Source of the DNA: Oscillospiraceae bacterium
GTDB taxonomy: Bacteria > Bacillota > Clostridia > UMGS1840 > HGM11507
Assembly: GCA_015068665.1 (NCBI GenBank)
Contig: SVKB01000023.1
Coordinates: forward strand, 1 to 34,650
DNA: 34,650 nt
Reading direction: 5' to 3'
In this document: in pieces, positions 24,397-32,286 of the stretch
Numbering within the stretch: the stretch's first letter is position 1
Layout: every line of letters begins with the position of its first letter
Position numbers and translations under genes: made by a program
The notes under the pieces: model-generated
Told to the model about the DNA's origin: nothing
Seen by the model: only the letters and a program-made list of their open reading frames with translations
Databases searched by the model: none

Positions 24397-25995
24397 TTAT
24401 AATTGGTCATATCTTACTTGGGCGTTATTATACGCCTTTAATACCTCTTCGGTTCCAAGTGTTTTAGCCTTCTTTAACCACTCTTCCCATTCCTTATCAC
24501 CGTATTTTTCGTTAAGAACATACTTAACTGCAAATTCTTCGGCTGCTTTTGAAATGGATGCTTCATATTTGGATTTTACTTCTTTTTCCTCTGCGTTGAA
24601 TGAAAGCACAGGGTCTTCCTCTAAATATCCGCCACCGGGCTTATTATTTATAAGGTCTTGTGCCTCCTGTTCCTTTTCGGTAAAGTCATAGTAGGAGCTG
24701 CGTCTGTCAAATCGCTTATATACGCCTGAGATATAAAGACCGTATTTTGATTCAAGCTCGTTGATGCCTACGCCCTTTTTACCTTCAAAGCCGATATATT
24801 CAGCCTTGCCGTCGTCTCTTAAATTATAGGTTACTCCTTCAACACCCATAGTGATAAGCTGAGCACCCGAATCGGATAGAAGATAGTCGCAAAGCTTCAT
24901 TGCAAGAAGCTCGTTTTCACCCTTTTTAACTGCCGAGCCGGAGCCGGAGCGTCCGTTCGGAAGAAGCTTTCCGCCGATTGGATAATAATATCTTAAGTCA
25001 TATTCGGGAACGGTGTTTAAGGTCTGCTCCTTAAACATATCAAGTCTGCCAATCCAGTCCCATGTAACAAAGGCTTTATCCTTCTGAGTCATTTTAGAGG
25101 TCCATGCCGCCTGTGTAGCGGTTAAGAATTCAGGATCTGCAAGTCCTTCATTATACATTGTTTTTAAAAGGTCAATAACCTCTTTGAATTTAGGATCCTC
25201 ACAGGAATATTTCCATGTTTTGGTTTCTTCGTCATAATATGGGTTAAAGCCGTTTATCCCCCAGCTGTATCCAAAGAATTTGAATATATTGATACCGCTT
25301 TTTGAAGCGTAAGGTGTTGAATCGGGATATAATTCCTTTAATTTTCTTAACACATCAAGGAAGCTTTCCGGATCAGTCCAAAGCTCAATACCGTGCTTAT
25401 CGAAAATATCCTTACGATAAAGCATACCGTTATTAACATCTCTTGAAATATCATAAATAGGATACATAAATACGCTTCCGTCGGGAGCCTTCATATTTTT
25501 AAGAGCGCTTTCAATACCTCTTTCCTTTGCTTCATCAACATAAATCTTTTTAAGGTTAGGAAGCTCGTCAATATAATCAAGAATATTTGCAAAAGCCCCC
25601 TGCATACCAAGGTCGTTTATTGCTTCCATGGTAAATCCGTTAGGATGAAGAAGGTCGGGCATGGCTTCCTTTGCAGCGATAAGCACCTTTGCCTTTTCTT
25701 TATAGGCAGAAGGCGGAACAGCGATAATCTGAACGTTAAGACCTGTTCTTCTTCGTAATTCCTTTATAACCACGCTGTCATTATTGGTGGTAACATCGGT
25801 GTTACAAAGCATTTCGATTTTAGTGCCCTTTTTGTCAATGGGAAGCTTAAGGCTTCCGTAGTCTCCTATCTTTTCGGGACTAAGCTCCGACTTTGAAGGA
25901 ATTTCAAAATCAAGATCTTCCTTTTTCTCAAAAAGACAGCCTGAAAATGCTCCAAGCACCATAATTATTGAAAGTAGTAATGCAATCTTTTTCAT
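24397..25995 (-). CDS. Extracellular solute-binding lipoprotein, sugar ABC type
   Basis: 532 residues. The signal peptide ends in FSGC with Cys20 as the lipid-anchored residue. The mature protein has the pattern of large type 1 carbohydrate-binding proteins related to LplA/LipO (KGTKIEMLCNTDVTTNNDSVVIKELRRRTG ... MPDLLHP ... YPIYDISRDVNNGMLYRKDIFDKHGI ... FVTWDWIGRLDMF). Such proteins bind sugars or oligosaccharides outside the membrane and pass them to an ABC permease. No permease or ATPase lies nearby, so it is an orphan here. GGAGTG precedes the ATG at 25995; upstream in-frame codons lack a site. The MITE at 26029-26311 begins 33 bp upstream of the start. Confidence 0.9.
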   Translation of the reverse strand: MKKIALLLSIIMVLGAFSGCLFEKKEDLDFEIPSKSELSPEKIGDYGSLKLPIDKKGTKIEMLCNTDVTTNNDSVVIKELRRRTGLNVQIIAVPPSAYKEKAKVLIAAKEAMPDLLHPNGFTMEAINDLGMQGAFANILDYIDELPNLKKIYVDEAKERGIESALKNMKAPDGSVFMYPIYDISRDVNNGMLYRKDIFDKHGIELWTDPESFLDVLRKLKELYPDSTPYASKSGINIFKFFGYSWGINGFNPYYDEETKTWKYSCEDPKFKEVIDLLKTMYNEGLADPEFLTATQAAWTSKMTQKDKAFVTWDWIGRLDMFKEQTLNTVPEYDLRYYYPIGGKLLPNGRSGSGSAVKKGENELLAMKLCDYLLSDSGAQLITMGVEGVTYNLRDDGKAEYIGFEGKKGVGINELESKYGLYISGVYKRFDRRSSYYDFTEKEQEAQDLINNKPGGGYLEEDPVLSFNAEEKEVKSKYEASISKAAEEFAVKYVLNEKYGDKEWEEWLKKAKTLGTEEVLKAYNNAQVRYDQL

Positions 25996-26028
25996 TTTAT
26001 CCACTCCTTTTTTTTTAGTGTAACATAT

Positions 26029-26311
26029 ATTTAGTGCAGTAAGACTTGAACACAATATGCCTTAAATCTGTTAAATTACAATCTTTTTAATTTGTCGTCT
26101 TTGTAAGGCGACAAGCCTGACTGCAGACTCCGCATCAAAAATCTTGAAAATTTCCCAAGATTTAAGGTCTGCGAGTTTTAAAATCAGAAATTTTGGGTAA
26201 GATAAAGAAATTTCAAGAATTATACTTTCGTATGTTTGCAGGAATTTCTGCCATATTACGCGAAATTTCCATTTTAAAACCATATGGTGTTCGAGTCTTA
26301 CTGCACTAAAT
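26029..26311. mobile_element. MITE-like element, 283 bp, second family
   Basis: Terminal inverted repeats of 31 bp lie at 26029-26059 (beginning ATTTAGTGCAGTAAGACT) and 26281-26311, with only two mismatches. Inside the outermost TTTA/TAAA bases, TA dinucleotides flank GTGCAG...CTGCAC, so a TA duplication is possible. There is no transposase gene; the 70-codon minus-strand frame in it has no ribosome site. The ends are unrelated to those of the MITE at 416-689. Confidence 0.75.
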
Positions 26312-26374
26312 AAAAAAATAGAATTATTTTACTATTTTTTGTATTTTTATACTTTTTGATATTAAAAATTTAAA

Positions 26375-26662
26375 ATGAATTGCATCATTTGGATGCATGG
26401 ATTGTTATCAAGGATAACATGAATTGACACTTCGTGTCATGAATTGCAAATAAATTTGCATGAATGCAAGGTCGGTATGCCATTCGGCATCCGTCCTTTT
26501 CTCGTTGCCGTAAGGCAACATATCGAGTTCCGCAGGAACATATCGAGTGCGAAGCACATATCGAGTTTTGCTTTAGCAAAACATATCGAAAATCCCATAG
26601 GGATTTATATTTTACACCTCATCCGTCAGCTATCGCTGACACCTTCTCCTCAAGGAGAAGGC
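26375..26662. repeat. Palindrome array C (longest)
   Basis: Units in order: ATGAATT, GCATCATTTGGATGC, ATGGATT, GTTATCAAGGATAAC, ATGAATT, GACACTTCGTGTC, ATGAATT, GCAAATAAATTTGC, a GGTCGGT linker, ATGCCATTCGGCAT, TTGCCGTAAGGCAA, CATATCGAG, TTCCGCAGGAA, CATATCGAG, TGCGAAGCA, CATATCGAG, TTTTGCTTTAGCAAAA, CATATCGAA, AATCCCATAGGGATT, then TCAGCTATCGCTGA and CCTTCTCCTCAAGGAGAAGG. It ends 18 bp from the stop of the zinc-ribbon gene. It combines the halves seen separately in B and D. Confidence 0.8.
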
Positions 26663-26680
26663 TATGGCCTCCGTTCTTTT

Positions 26681-27139
26681 TCATATTACCTCAAGATACA
26701 ATTTGATTGCCGCGAATATCCCAATACCTAAAAAGATATAGGCAGACCAGGTTGTGGTGGTATAAAACCAGTCGGATGGCTGTGCATCATGGATATTGGA
26801 AATTATATGAGTATAGGAAAGCTCAAATAAGGTATCCGGATGAAAAATCGAGGTATAGAAGAAAATCGGCATAAGAAGATAGAAAAAGAAAAGCACCAAA
26901 GCAACCCCGAGGCTTCCGATTTCCTTTACCGTAATCACATAAAGAGGGGCAACGATTATAAAATATATAACAATAAGCGAGTAATTTATAATTGCTTTTA
27001 TTTTTTCTCTTCGTTCAAGCTTTGCAAAAAACTTTTCAGCGGTTTCGCCGCTTTTTTCATCATCTAAAAGCCCATAGCATTTTTCACATACCGAAAGAGA
27101 ATCGGCATTTTCCCAACCGCATTTTTTACATTTCTTCAT
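26681..27139 (-). CDS. Zinc-ribbon membrane protein of unknown function
   Basis: 152 residues. The N terminus is a zinc ribbon (CKKCGWENADSLSVCEKC; Cys4, Cys7, Cys18, Cys21), followed by a charged linker. Three hydrophobic segments then suggest membrane helices, near 50-70, 77-97 and 131-150. The ribbon should face the cytoplasm. Many Firmicutes have such zinc-ribbon membrane proteins without known function. AAGGAGGA precedes the ATG. A promoter lies at 27171-27199 and array C follows the gene. I do not recognise a specific family. Confidence 0.82.
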   Translation of the reverse strand: MKKCKKCGWENADSLSVCEKCYGLLDDEKSGETAEKFFAKLERREKIKAIINYSLIVIYFIIVAPLYVITVKEIGSLGVALVLFFFYLLMPIFFYTSIFHPDTLFELSYTHIISNIHDAQPSDWFYTTTTWSAYIFLGIGIFAAIKLYLEVI

Positions 27140-27170
27140 TTATCTTCCTCCTTATGTATTTATTGATTGT

Positions 27171-27199
27171 ATTTTATCATATATGCAAAGAATTGTAAA
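27171..27199 (-). promoter_or_regulatory. Promoter of the zinc-ribbon gene
   Basis: On the minus strand, TTTACA (27194-27199), a 17-bp spacer and TAAAAT (27171-27176) lie 32-60 bp upstream of the start codon. Confidence 0.5.
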
Positions 27200-27235
27200 G
27201 TGAAATGAAGGACTTAAAGAGAATTACAAATGAAG

Positions 27236-27271
27236 AACGGCAAGCACCCTATTCGGTGCTTGCCGTTTTTT
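27236..27271 (+). terminator. Terminator without an upstream gene
   Basis: The arms AACGGCAAGCACC (27236-27248) and GGTGCTTGCCGTT (27255-27267) are followed by a T tract on the plus strand only. No plus-strand gene lies upstream for more than 3 kb. It may end an antisense or small RNA transcript. Confidence 0.7.
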
Positions 27272-27310
27272 ATTTCAATATCATGTTTTTATTTAATGGA
27301 CTACGTTTCA

Positions 27311-27620
27311 TTACACCTCATCCGTTCTTTTCTCGTTGCCGAAAGGCAACATATCGAGTTTCAAAGGAACATATCGAGTGCGAAGCACATATCGAGTTTT
27401 GCTTTAGCAAAACATATCGAAAATCCCATAGGGATTTATATTTTACACCTCATCCGTCATCTATCGCTGACACCTGTCTCGTTGCGACTCAGTCACGGCT
27501 CGGCTCTGACAATTCACAGGATTGTCATTCACTACCTCGCCGACGCTTCGCTACCTCAAGGAGAAGGCTATACATCGGTTCTTTTCAAATACTGTAGGGC
27601 GTGTCGACCCCGGCACGCCG
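27311..27620. repeat. Palindrome array D
   Basis: It shares with array C the run TTGCCGAAAGGCAA, CATATCGAG, TTTCAAAGGAA, CATATCGAG, TGCGAAGCA, CATATCGAG, TTTTGCTTTAGCAAAA, CATATCGAA, AATCCCATAGGGATT and the following TACACCTCATCCG unit. It lacks the ATGAATT half. About 80 bp with other hairpins (TGACAAT/ATTGTCA) separate the last shared unit from CCTCAAGGAGAAGG. A GGCGTG/CACGCC hairpin closes it, about 20 bp from the stop of the 1445-residue gene. Confidence 0.78.
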
Positions 27621-27640
27621 AAAGATAAATTACTTTTCCC

Positions 27641-30600
27641 CTAATTGAGTCTGATTTCTTCTACCATATTCCATCGTCCGAATGTGCTTCCTTTAAATTC
27701 GATTTTTACATATCTTCCCGTTTTCCCTGCAAGCGACACAGCTTCAAATCCGTTTTTTCTTGTGGTTGTACCGTCGGTTACAACAGGAGTATATGTTAAA
27801 TTATCCTCGGAAACAGATATTGAATGGGTATATGTTCTTGCTTTACCGCCATAATAGCAAATATCAATTGCATTCAGATTTTTTGACTCGCCAAGGTCTA
27901 TTATAACATAAGGATAATTTCCATTTTCGTCGGCCTTTGCCATCCACATAGTCGAATGGTCGTTATCAAACATATTGGAGGCATAGCTTAAATATCCGTC
28001 ATCAGATGACTGGGTAACCGATACAGGCTGTATTCCCTCCGTTACTCTTATATTGTCAAAGGTCTTTTTGCCGTTATCCTTCGGTATTTTAACGGTTACC
28101 GCCTTATCCTCACCTTCCCAGCCTACCTCGCAGCCGAAGGACTCAGATATGAATCTTACAGGAACCACAAAACGCCCGTTTATAATGGTTGCGGGCACAT
28201 CAAGGGTAACGGGCTCGTTATTTTTATAAGCGATAGCCTGATTCCTGGTTATTTTAATCTCGGTTCCGTCCTTTACGGCGGTAGCAGTTTCGGTTGCCCC
28301 ATCCCAGGAAACGGTAGCTCTCAGCTTTTCAAAGATAGCTCTCATTGGAACAAGAACTCTTCCGTTTAAGTTAAGGGGACGGACATCAGATACCAAAAGT
28401 TTTCCGTCGGTATAAACCTTAACATCATTTAAAATGCGGTCAAAGGTTGGTCTTGGGTCATTAATCAGCATAGAGGTCTTATCCTCGCCGTAAATACTTT
28501 GTAAGTATTCGGGATTTCCGTCCGATTCTTTAACGGTGATAAAACGGTCTGCACCCTTACAGCCCTCAACGCCGTCAACGGTCTGGGTTGCATAGATTTT
28601 ATGGTTGCCGTTTTTAAGATTTACGGTAAGTGTGTACAGGTTATCCTCACCGATTTGTGCCTCATAAGGAATATTGTCTATATAAACGGTAACCTTCGAT
28701 GCACCAAGCTGACACATACCTTTTACAGTTACACTGTTATCATTAAGCTTACTGTCTGCCTTAGGATAGTTAATTACAGGAGCATTCGGTTTGGCATTTA
28801 TAATGCTTCCCGTAAATCTTTCGGAAAGCTGTGCCTTGAAGATGCTTCTCGGGTTAACGGGGGTGTACTTTGCCTCAAAATAGCCGTCTCCTATAAAAGG
28901 AGTACCCTCCTCGGTGGCAATGGCACTGTCGGGGCAGGTGTCCTGCTTTGAGGTTTTATACTTTATAACAGTTTTTTCAATTCTTTTTGCCTTACTGTCC
29001 ATAGCTCCCTTATCGGAATATATACCAAAGATTCCCACACCGAAGTTCTGATAGCCAAGGGGCACATCCTGAACAACAATTGCACTTGCAAGACAGTTCC
29101 AGGCAACTGCACTTGCAGTTGTCCAGCCCTGGCTGGCTGTTGCAGAGGTTCCGTATTTTCCGTTGTTGGCAAGGGATATGGTCGCGGGAGCATCACTCGG
29201 AACATTATAGATATTATCAAACAACACCGCAGTTGACCAGGTGCCGTGAGTTTCAACCGTACTCGCGCCCTCATCGTTAACATTGTCAACAAAGCTTACA
29301 GGTCCTGTACAGGGGTAGCCTGTGCCATAGGCTATAAGGGCATTATTGGCGTAACAGCCTGTATATAAAAGCTGTGAGGAACGGGAGGTGGTAAAGCTGT
29401 AGCGCTTTGCCGAGCCTGAAGAGCATATTGGCTCAAGATAAGAGCAGTTTTTAACCGTTATCTGCTTTGACTTATACTGACAGGTAACACCGGCATTGGA
29501 AAAATGCTTGGTAGTTACATCTCTTACAAATATGTTCTTGCTTCGTACAATTGAAATTGCATTATCGGCGTGATTTTCATCGGTAGGATTTCCGTTGTAG
29601 TAAGATTCAATTCTTAAATTCTCAATACCGCCGTTTTCAATTCTTCCCTCATCTCCGTTACGGCTGATGGATATAGGGGCAAATTCACCCATATAGGGCA
29701 TGTGAACACCGAAATCAAGGGTGATTTCAGTTCCGTTTACGGCGGTAATTGTTCTTTCAAGAAGCATAGGGATTTTCCCCTTTGACCAGGAGGAATCTCC
29801 ACCGTAAATATCAGTCATCCCCATCATTTCAATCGCCTCTGCCCACTCTTCGGTGGAGGGCTGGGAAAGAATGATTTCTTCACCGGCACTTAATTTCTTT
29901 GCATCCTCCAAGGATACGGAAACTGTTTTTGAGCCTGACGGAATATAGGAATCGGTTAAATAAATTTTTTCTCCGATTCCCTCCGGCTCCTCGCCATAGT
30001 AAGATACTACGGTATATTTTACCGGTTCAAAAGCATAAAGAACAGTTCCCTCCGGGCCCTGCCCCGAGCCTGACAGTAAAACTCCCGATTTCATCTTAAT
30101 GCCGTTTTTATTTATGTAGTATTTACCCTCTTTTAATTTAAGGACTTTAATCGGGCTTAAGGCTGCCATTTCGGAAACCTTATCCACCGCCGCCTGAAGA
30201 TGAGCGGTATCATCTTTTGTGCCTGTCGGAGCTATTTCTATGGCAACGGGAAGATTTTCAGTAATCGGAAGCTGATATTCTCCGTTAAAGAAGCCTGCAT
30301 AGGAATAATCGCCCAATATATCCCCTTTTTCCGAATAGGGGGTGTAGACAAGCTTACCGTTAACAGGAGCTGCTATTTTTGCATCCACCGAAGGCACCTG
30401 CCCGGGCGGAATAAAATCCACATATTCCTTTTCTGGCTTATATGAGCCCTTATAAATCGCGATACTGTCCGCATACAGGGTTCCTGTATTGGAACCCAGC
30501 CCTGCAATAACTACCTGACAGTATTTGGCTCCGTCAGGTGCGGGAAGGTATACAGTTGCATGCTCCCACCGACCGAGCACAGCATTTGCCGAGGCTGAGG

Positions 30601-31978
30601 CAATCTGCTTTTTATTCCCATCGAAATGTCTTACAAAAAGCTTTAAGCCTGAACCTTCAGAAAGATAAAGCATGGCATCTACAGTGTACATAGCACCTTC
30701 CATAACAGGAATAAAAGGTGATTTGATGCCGGGACCCGTTGTGTCCGGGTCAACTATTTTTACCGATTTTGAACCCTCATACACATTTTTTGTTTCAATA
30801 AAGGTAAGCTCCGGGGATTTGGTGGACTGATATGACCAAAAGGAGTATCCGTCCTCAAAATCCTCGTAGAATATTCTTTCTCCGTCTTCCACATCCCAGG
30901 GATTTGTAACCTTCGGGTCAGTGGGCTTGGAAAGTCCCTTTACAATGCTTATATTGTCAAGATAGATTTCTCCCTTCAGGGAGCCCATCCCTGCAACCAC
31001 AAGCTGAATATAGCTTGAGCCCCCGGGGGCGTAAAGACTTGCCCAGCCTGCCTGCCATAAATCTCCTTCGGGAATAACCGCGGTGCTTTTTAAAGTCTTT
31101 CCCGCTTCATCATAAATTCTGTAATATATTCTTAAATCCTTCCCCGAAACTGCCTTTAAATTGGCATAAACCGTATATACATTGCCGGGGGTAACGGGAA
31201 TTTTATCGGTTTTGATACCTGCGGTACCGCCCTCGATATCGTCAATAATATGAACGGATTTTTTTCCCTCATAGCTTACCGTGTCGGAGATATCAACCTT
31301 TCCTTCGGAATTTCCACCGTAAAGAGTCCAGTTTTTATCATAGCCCTCCTCAAAGGAATCGTAAAATAAAACCGCACCGTCCTCCACACCGTCTGAAGAA
31401 GCGGTAAGCCCTGCAACCTGTGTAGCAGTTACCCTGTTTCCGCCCGGAACGGTTGCTTTGACTTCTCCTTTAACCACCCTTACATTATCGAAAAATACTT
31501 CACCGGTCTGAATGTCGGAAATACCCACCGAGGCTCTTACAAATGAAGTTTTTTCAGGTGCTGTCCCCTTAACAATTATATTTTCCCAGCCACCTTCTTT
31601 TCCGTTTTCGGTAACGGTGGAAATAATTTTGCTGTTTATATCCAGAAATTCAAGATAAACTCTTGCATTGCCCTTAAAAACATAAGCATCTGCCGATACG
31701 GAATATACGGTATTTCCCGTTGCGTTTTTCGCAGGAACTGAAGCCTTCACACCGTAATCCATACCCTTGTCAAATATAAAGATACTTTTACTCCCCTCAC
31801 TTTTTGTAAGGTCAGTAATCTTTACACAGGAAAGAGCCGTATCCGAATCGAAGATAAGCTTGTCAATCCCCTCTTCGAAGCCTTCCGAAATAAGCACCTC
31901 ATCCGCATAAGCTGTAAAGAAAGTGCCGATGGACATTATCACGGATAAAATGATAATAAGACTGATTACTCTTTTCAT
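27641..31978 (-). CDS. Large secreted beta-helix protein with carbohydrate-binding modules
   Basis: 1445 residues, with a signal peptide (MKRVISLIIILSVIMSIGTFF ends near residue 25). Three related modules follow at about 28-172, 204-350 and 367-510. Each starts with a FEEG or FEDG motif and ends with a YLDNI/FFDNV-like strand, as in CBM4/9-type carbohydrate-binding domains. From about 580 (APTGTKDDTAHLQAAVDKV) to 1010 the pattern is a right-handed beta-helix of the pectate-lyase superfamily. An Ig-like domain (about 1066-1145), a copper-amine-oxidase-N-like stalk domain (about 1183-1304) and a C-terminal F5/8-type or CBM32-like domain (about 1320-1445) follow. It probably binds or cleaves a complex polysaccharide outside the cell; substrate and activity are unknown. 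GGAGG precedes the ATG. It is monocistronic. Confidence 0.88.
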   Translation of the reverse strand: MKRVISLIIILSVIMSIGTFFTAYADEVLISEGFEEGIDKLIFDSDTALSCVKITDLTKSEGSKSIFIFDKGMDYGVKASVPAKNATGNTVYSVSADAYVFKGNARVYLEFLDINSKIISTVTENGKEGGWENIIVKGTAPEKTSFVRASVGISDIQTGEVFFDNVRVVKGEVKATVPGGNRVTATQVAGLTASSDGVEDGAVLFYDSFEEGYDKNWTLYGGNSEGKVDISDTVSYEGKKSVHIIDDIEGGTAGIKTDKIPVTPGNVYTVYANLKAVSGKDLRIYYRIYDEAGKTLKSTAVIPEGDLWQAGWASLYAPGGSSYIQLVVAGMGSLKGEIYLDNISIVKGLSKPTDPKVTNPWDVEDGERIFYEDFEDGYSFWSYQSTKSPELTFIETKNVYEGSKSVKIVDPDTTGPGIKSPFIPVMEGAMYTVDAMLYLSEGSGLKLFVRHFDGNKKQIASASANAVLGRWEHATVYLPAPDGAKYCQVVIAGLGSNTGTLYADSIAIYKGSYKPEKEYVDFIPPGQVPSVDAKIAAPVNGKLVYTPYSEKGDILGDYSYAGFFNGEYQLPITENLPVAIEIAPTGTKDDTAHLQAAVDKVSEMAALSPIKVLKLKEGKYYINKNGIKMKSGVLLSGSGQGPEGTVLYAFEPVKYTVVSYYGEEPEGIGEKIYLTDSYIPSGSKTVSVSLEDAKKLSAGEEIILSQPSTEEWAEAIEMMGMTDIYGGDSSWSKGKIPMLLERTITAVNGTEITLDFGVHMPYMGEFAPISISRNGDEGRIENGGIENLRIESYYNGNPTDENHADNAISIVRSKNIFVRDVTTKHFSNAGVTCQYKSKQITVKNCSYLEPICSSGSAKRYSFTTSRSSQLLYTGCYANNALIAYGTGYPCTGPVSFVDNVNDEGASTVETHGTWSTAVLFDNIYNVPSDAPATISLANNGKYGTSATASQGWTTASAVAWNCLASAIVVQDVPLGYQNFGVGIFGIYSDKGAMDSKAKRIEKTVIKYKTSKQDTCPDSAIATEEGTPFIGDGYFEAKYTPVNPRSIFKAQLSERFTGSIINAKPNAPVINYPKADSKLNDNSVTVKGMCQLGASKVTVYIDNIPYEAQIGEDNLYTLTVNLKNGNHKIYATQTVDGVEGCKGADRFITVKESDGNPEYLQSIYGEDKTSMLINDPRPTFDRILNDVKVYTDGKLLVSDVRPLNLNGRVLVPMRAIFEKLRATVSWDGATETATAVKDGTEIKITRNQAIAYKNNEPVTLDVPATIINGRFVVPVRFISESFGCEVGWEGEDKAVTVKIPKDNGKKTFDNIRVTEGIQPVSVTQSSDDGYLSYASNMFDNDHSTMWMAKADENGNYPYVIIDLGESKNLNAIDICYYGGKARTYTHSISVSEDNLTYTPVVTDGTTTRKNGFEAVSLAGKTGRYVKIEFKGSTFGRWNMVEEIRLN

Positions 31979-32009
31979 ATATATTTACCTCCGTTTTTGA
32001 TATTGCTAT

Positions 32010-32039
32010 ATAATAAAGATAACATAATAAAATTATCAA
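32010..32039 (-). promoter_or_regulatory. Possible promoter of the beta-helix gene
   Basis: On the minus strand, TTGATA (32034-32039), 18 bp and TATTAT (32010-32015) lie about 30-60 bp upstream of the start codon. The surrounding DNA is very AT-rich, so chance matches are likely. The rest of the gap to 32235 shows no other clear feature. Confidence 0.4.
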
Positions 32040-32235
32040 GTAAATGTATTTTTTATATTTTTTTGGTTTTTTTATCTTTATTCTTATTCTTCACATTGTT
32101 ATAGGTTCTTACCGACCGGAAACCGCTTTCTTTAGTTGTCAATATGACCAAAATATGTGACACGTTATTTTTTGCTTCAGATGGCAAACAGTTACAGCCA
32201 ATTATATATGAAAAGAATTTGTAAAGAATATTAGT

Positions 32236-32276
32236 AAAATGGACGTTTTAGGGCCTATCCCTAAAACGTCCATTTT
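32236..32276. terminator. Terminator of the oxidoreductase operon
   Basis: A perfect 18-bp stem (AAAATGGACGTTTTAGGG with its complement, loop CCTAT) ends in A and T tracts. It starts about 10 bp after the stop of the Gfo/Idh/MocA gene on the minus strand. Confidence 0.88.
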
Positions 32277-32286
32277 ATATTGTAAA

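Noticed and set aside
26071-26283. 70-residue protein on the minus strand
   Set aside because: It is contained in the MITE at 26029-26311 and includes part of its inverted repeat; no ribosome binding site precedes it.
26385-26731. Short protein frames containing QREK, CRKATYRV or HIEFRR runs (also at 167-379 and 27205-27628)
   Set aside because: They are translations of the palindrome arrays in various frames, have no ribosome binding sites, and repeat wherever the arrays repeat.
26375-27600. CRISPR array
   Set aside because: The constant words are only 7-9 bp and the units between them are palindromes of uneven length that recur between loci. CRISPR repeats are longer and spacers are unique and non-palindromic. 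No cas genes are present.
28601-29292. Frames on both strands inside the large secreted protein gene
   Set aside because: They are shadows of a 1445-codon frame with a clear signal peptide, domains and ribosome binding site.
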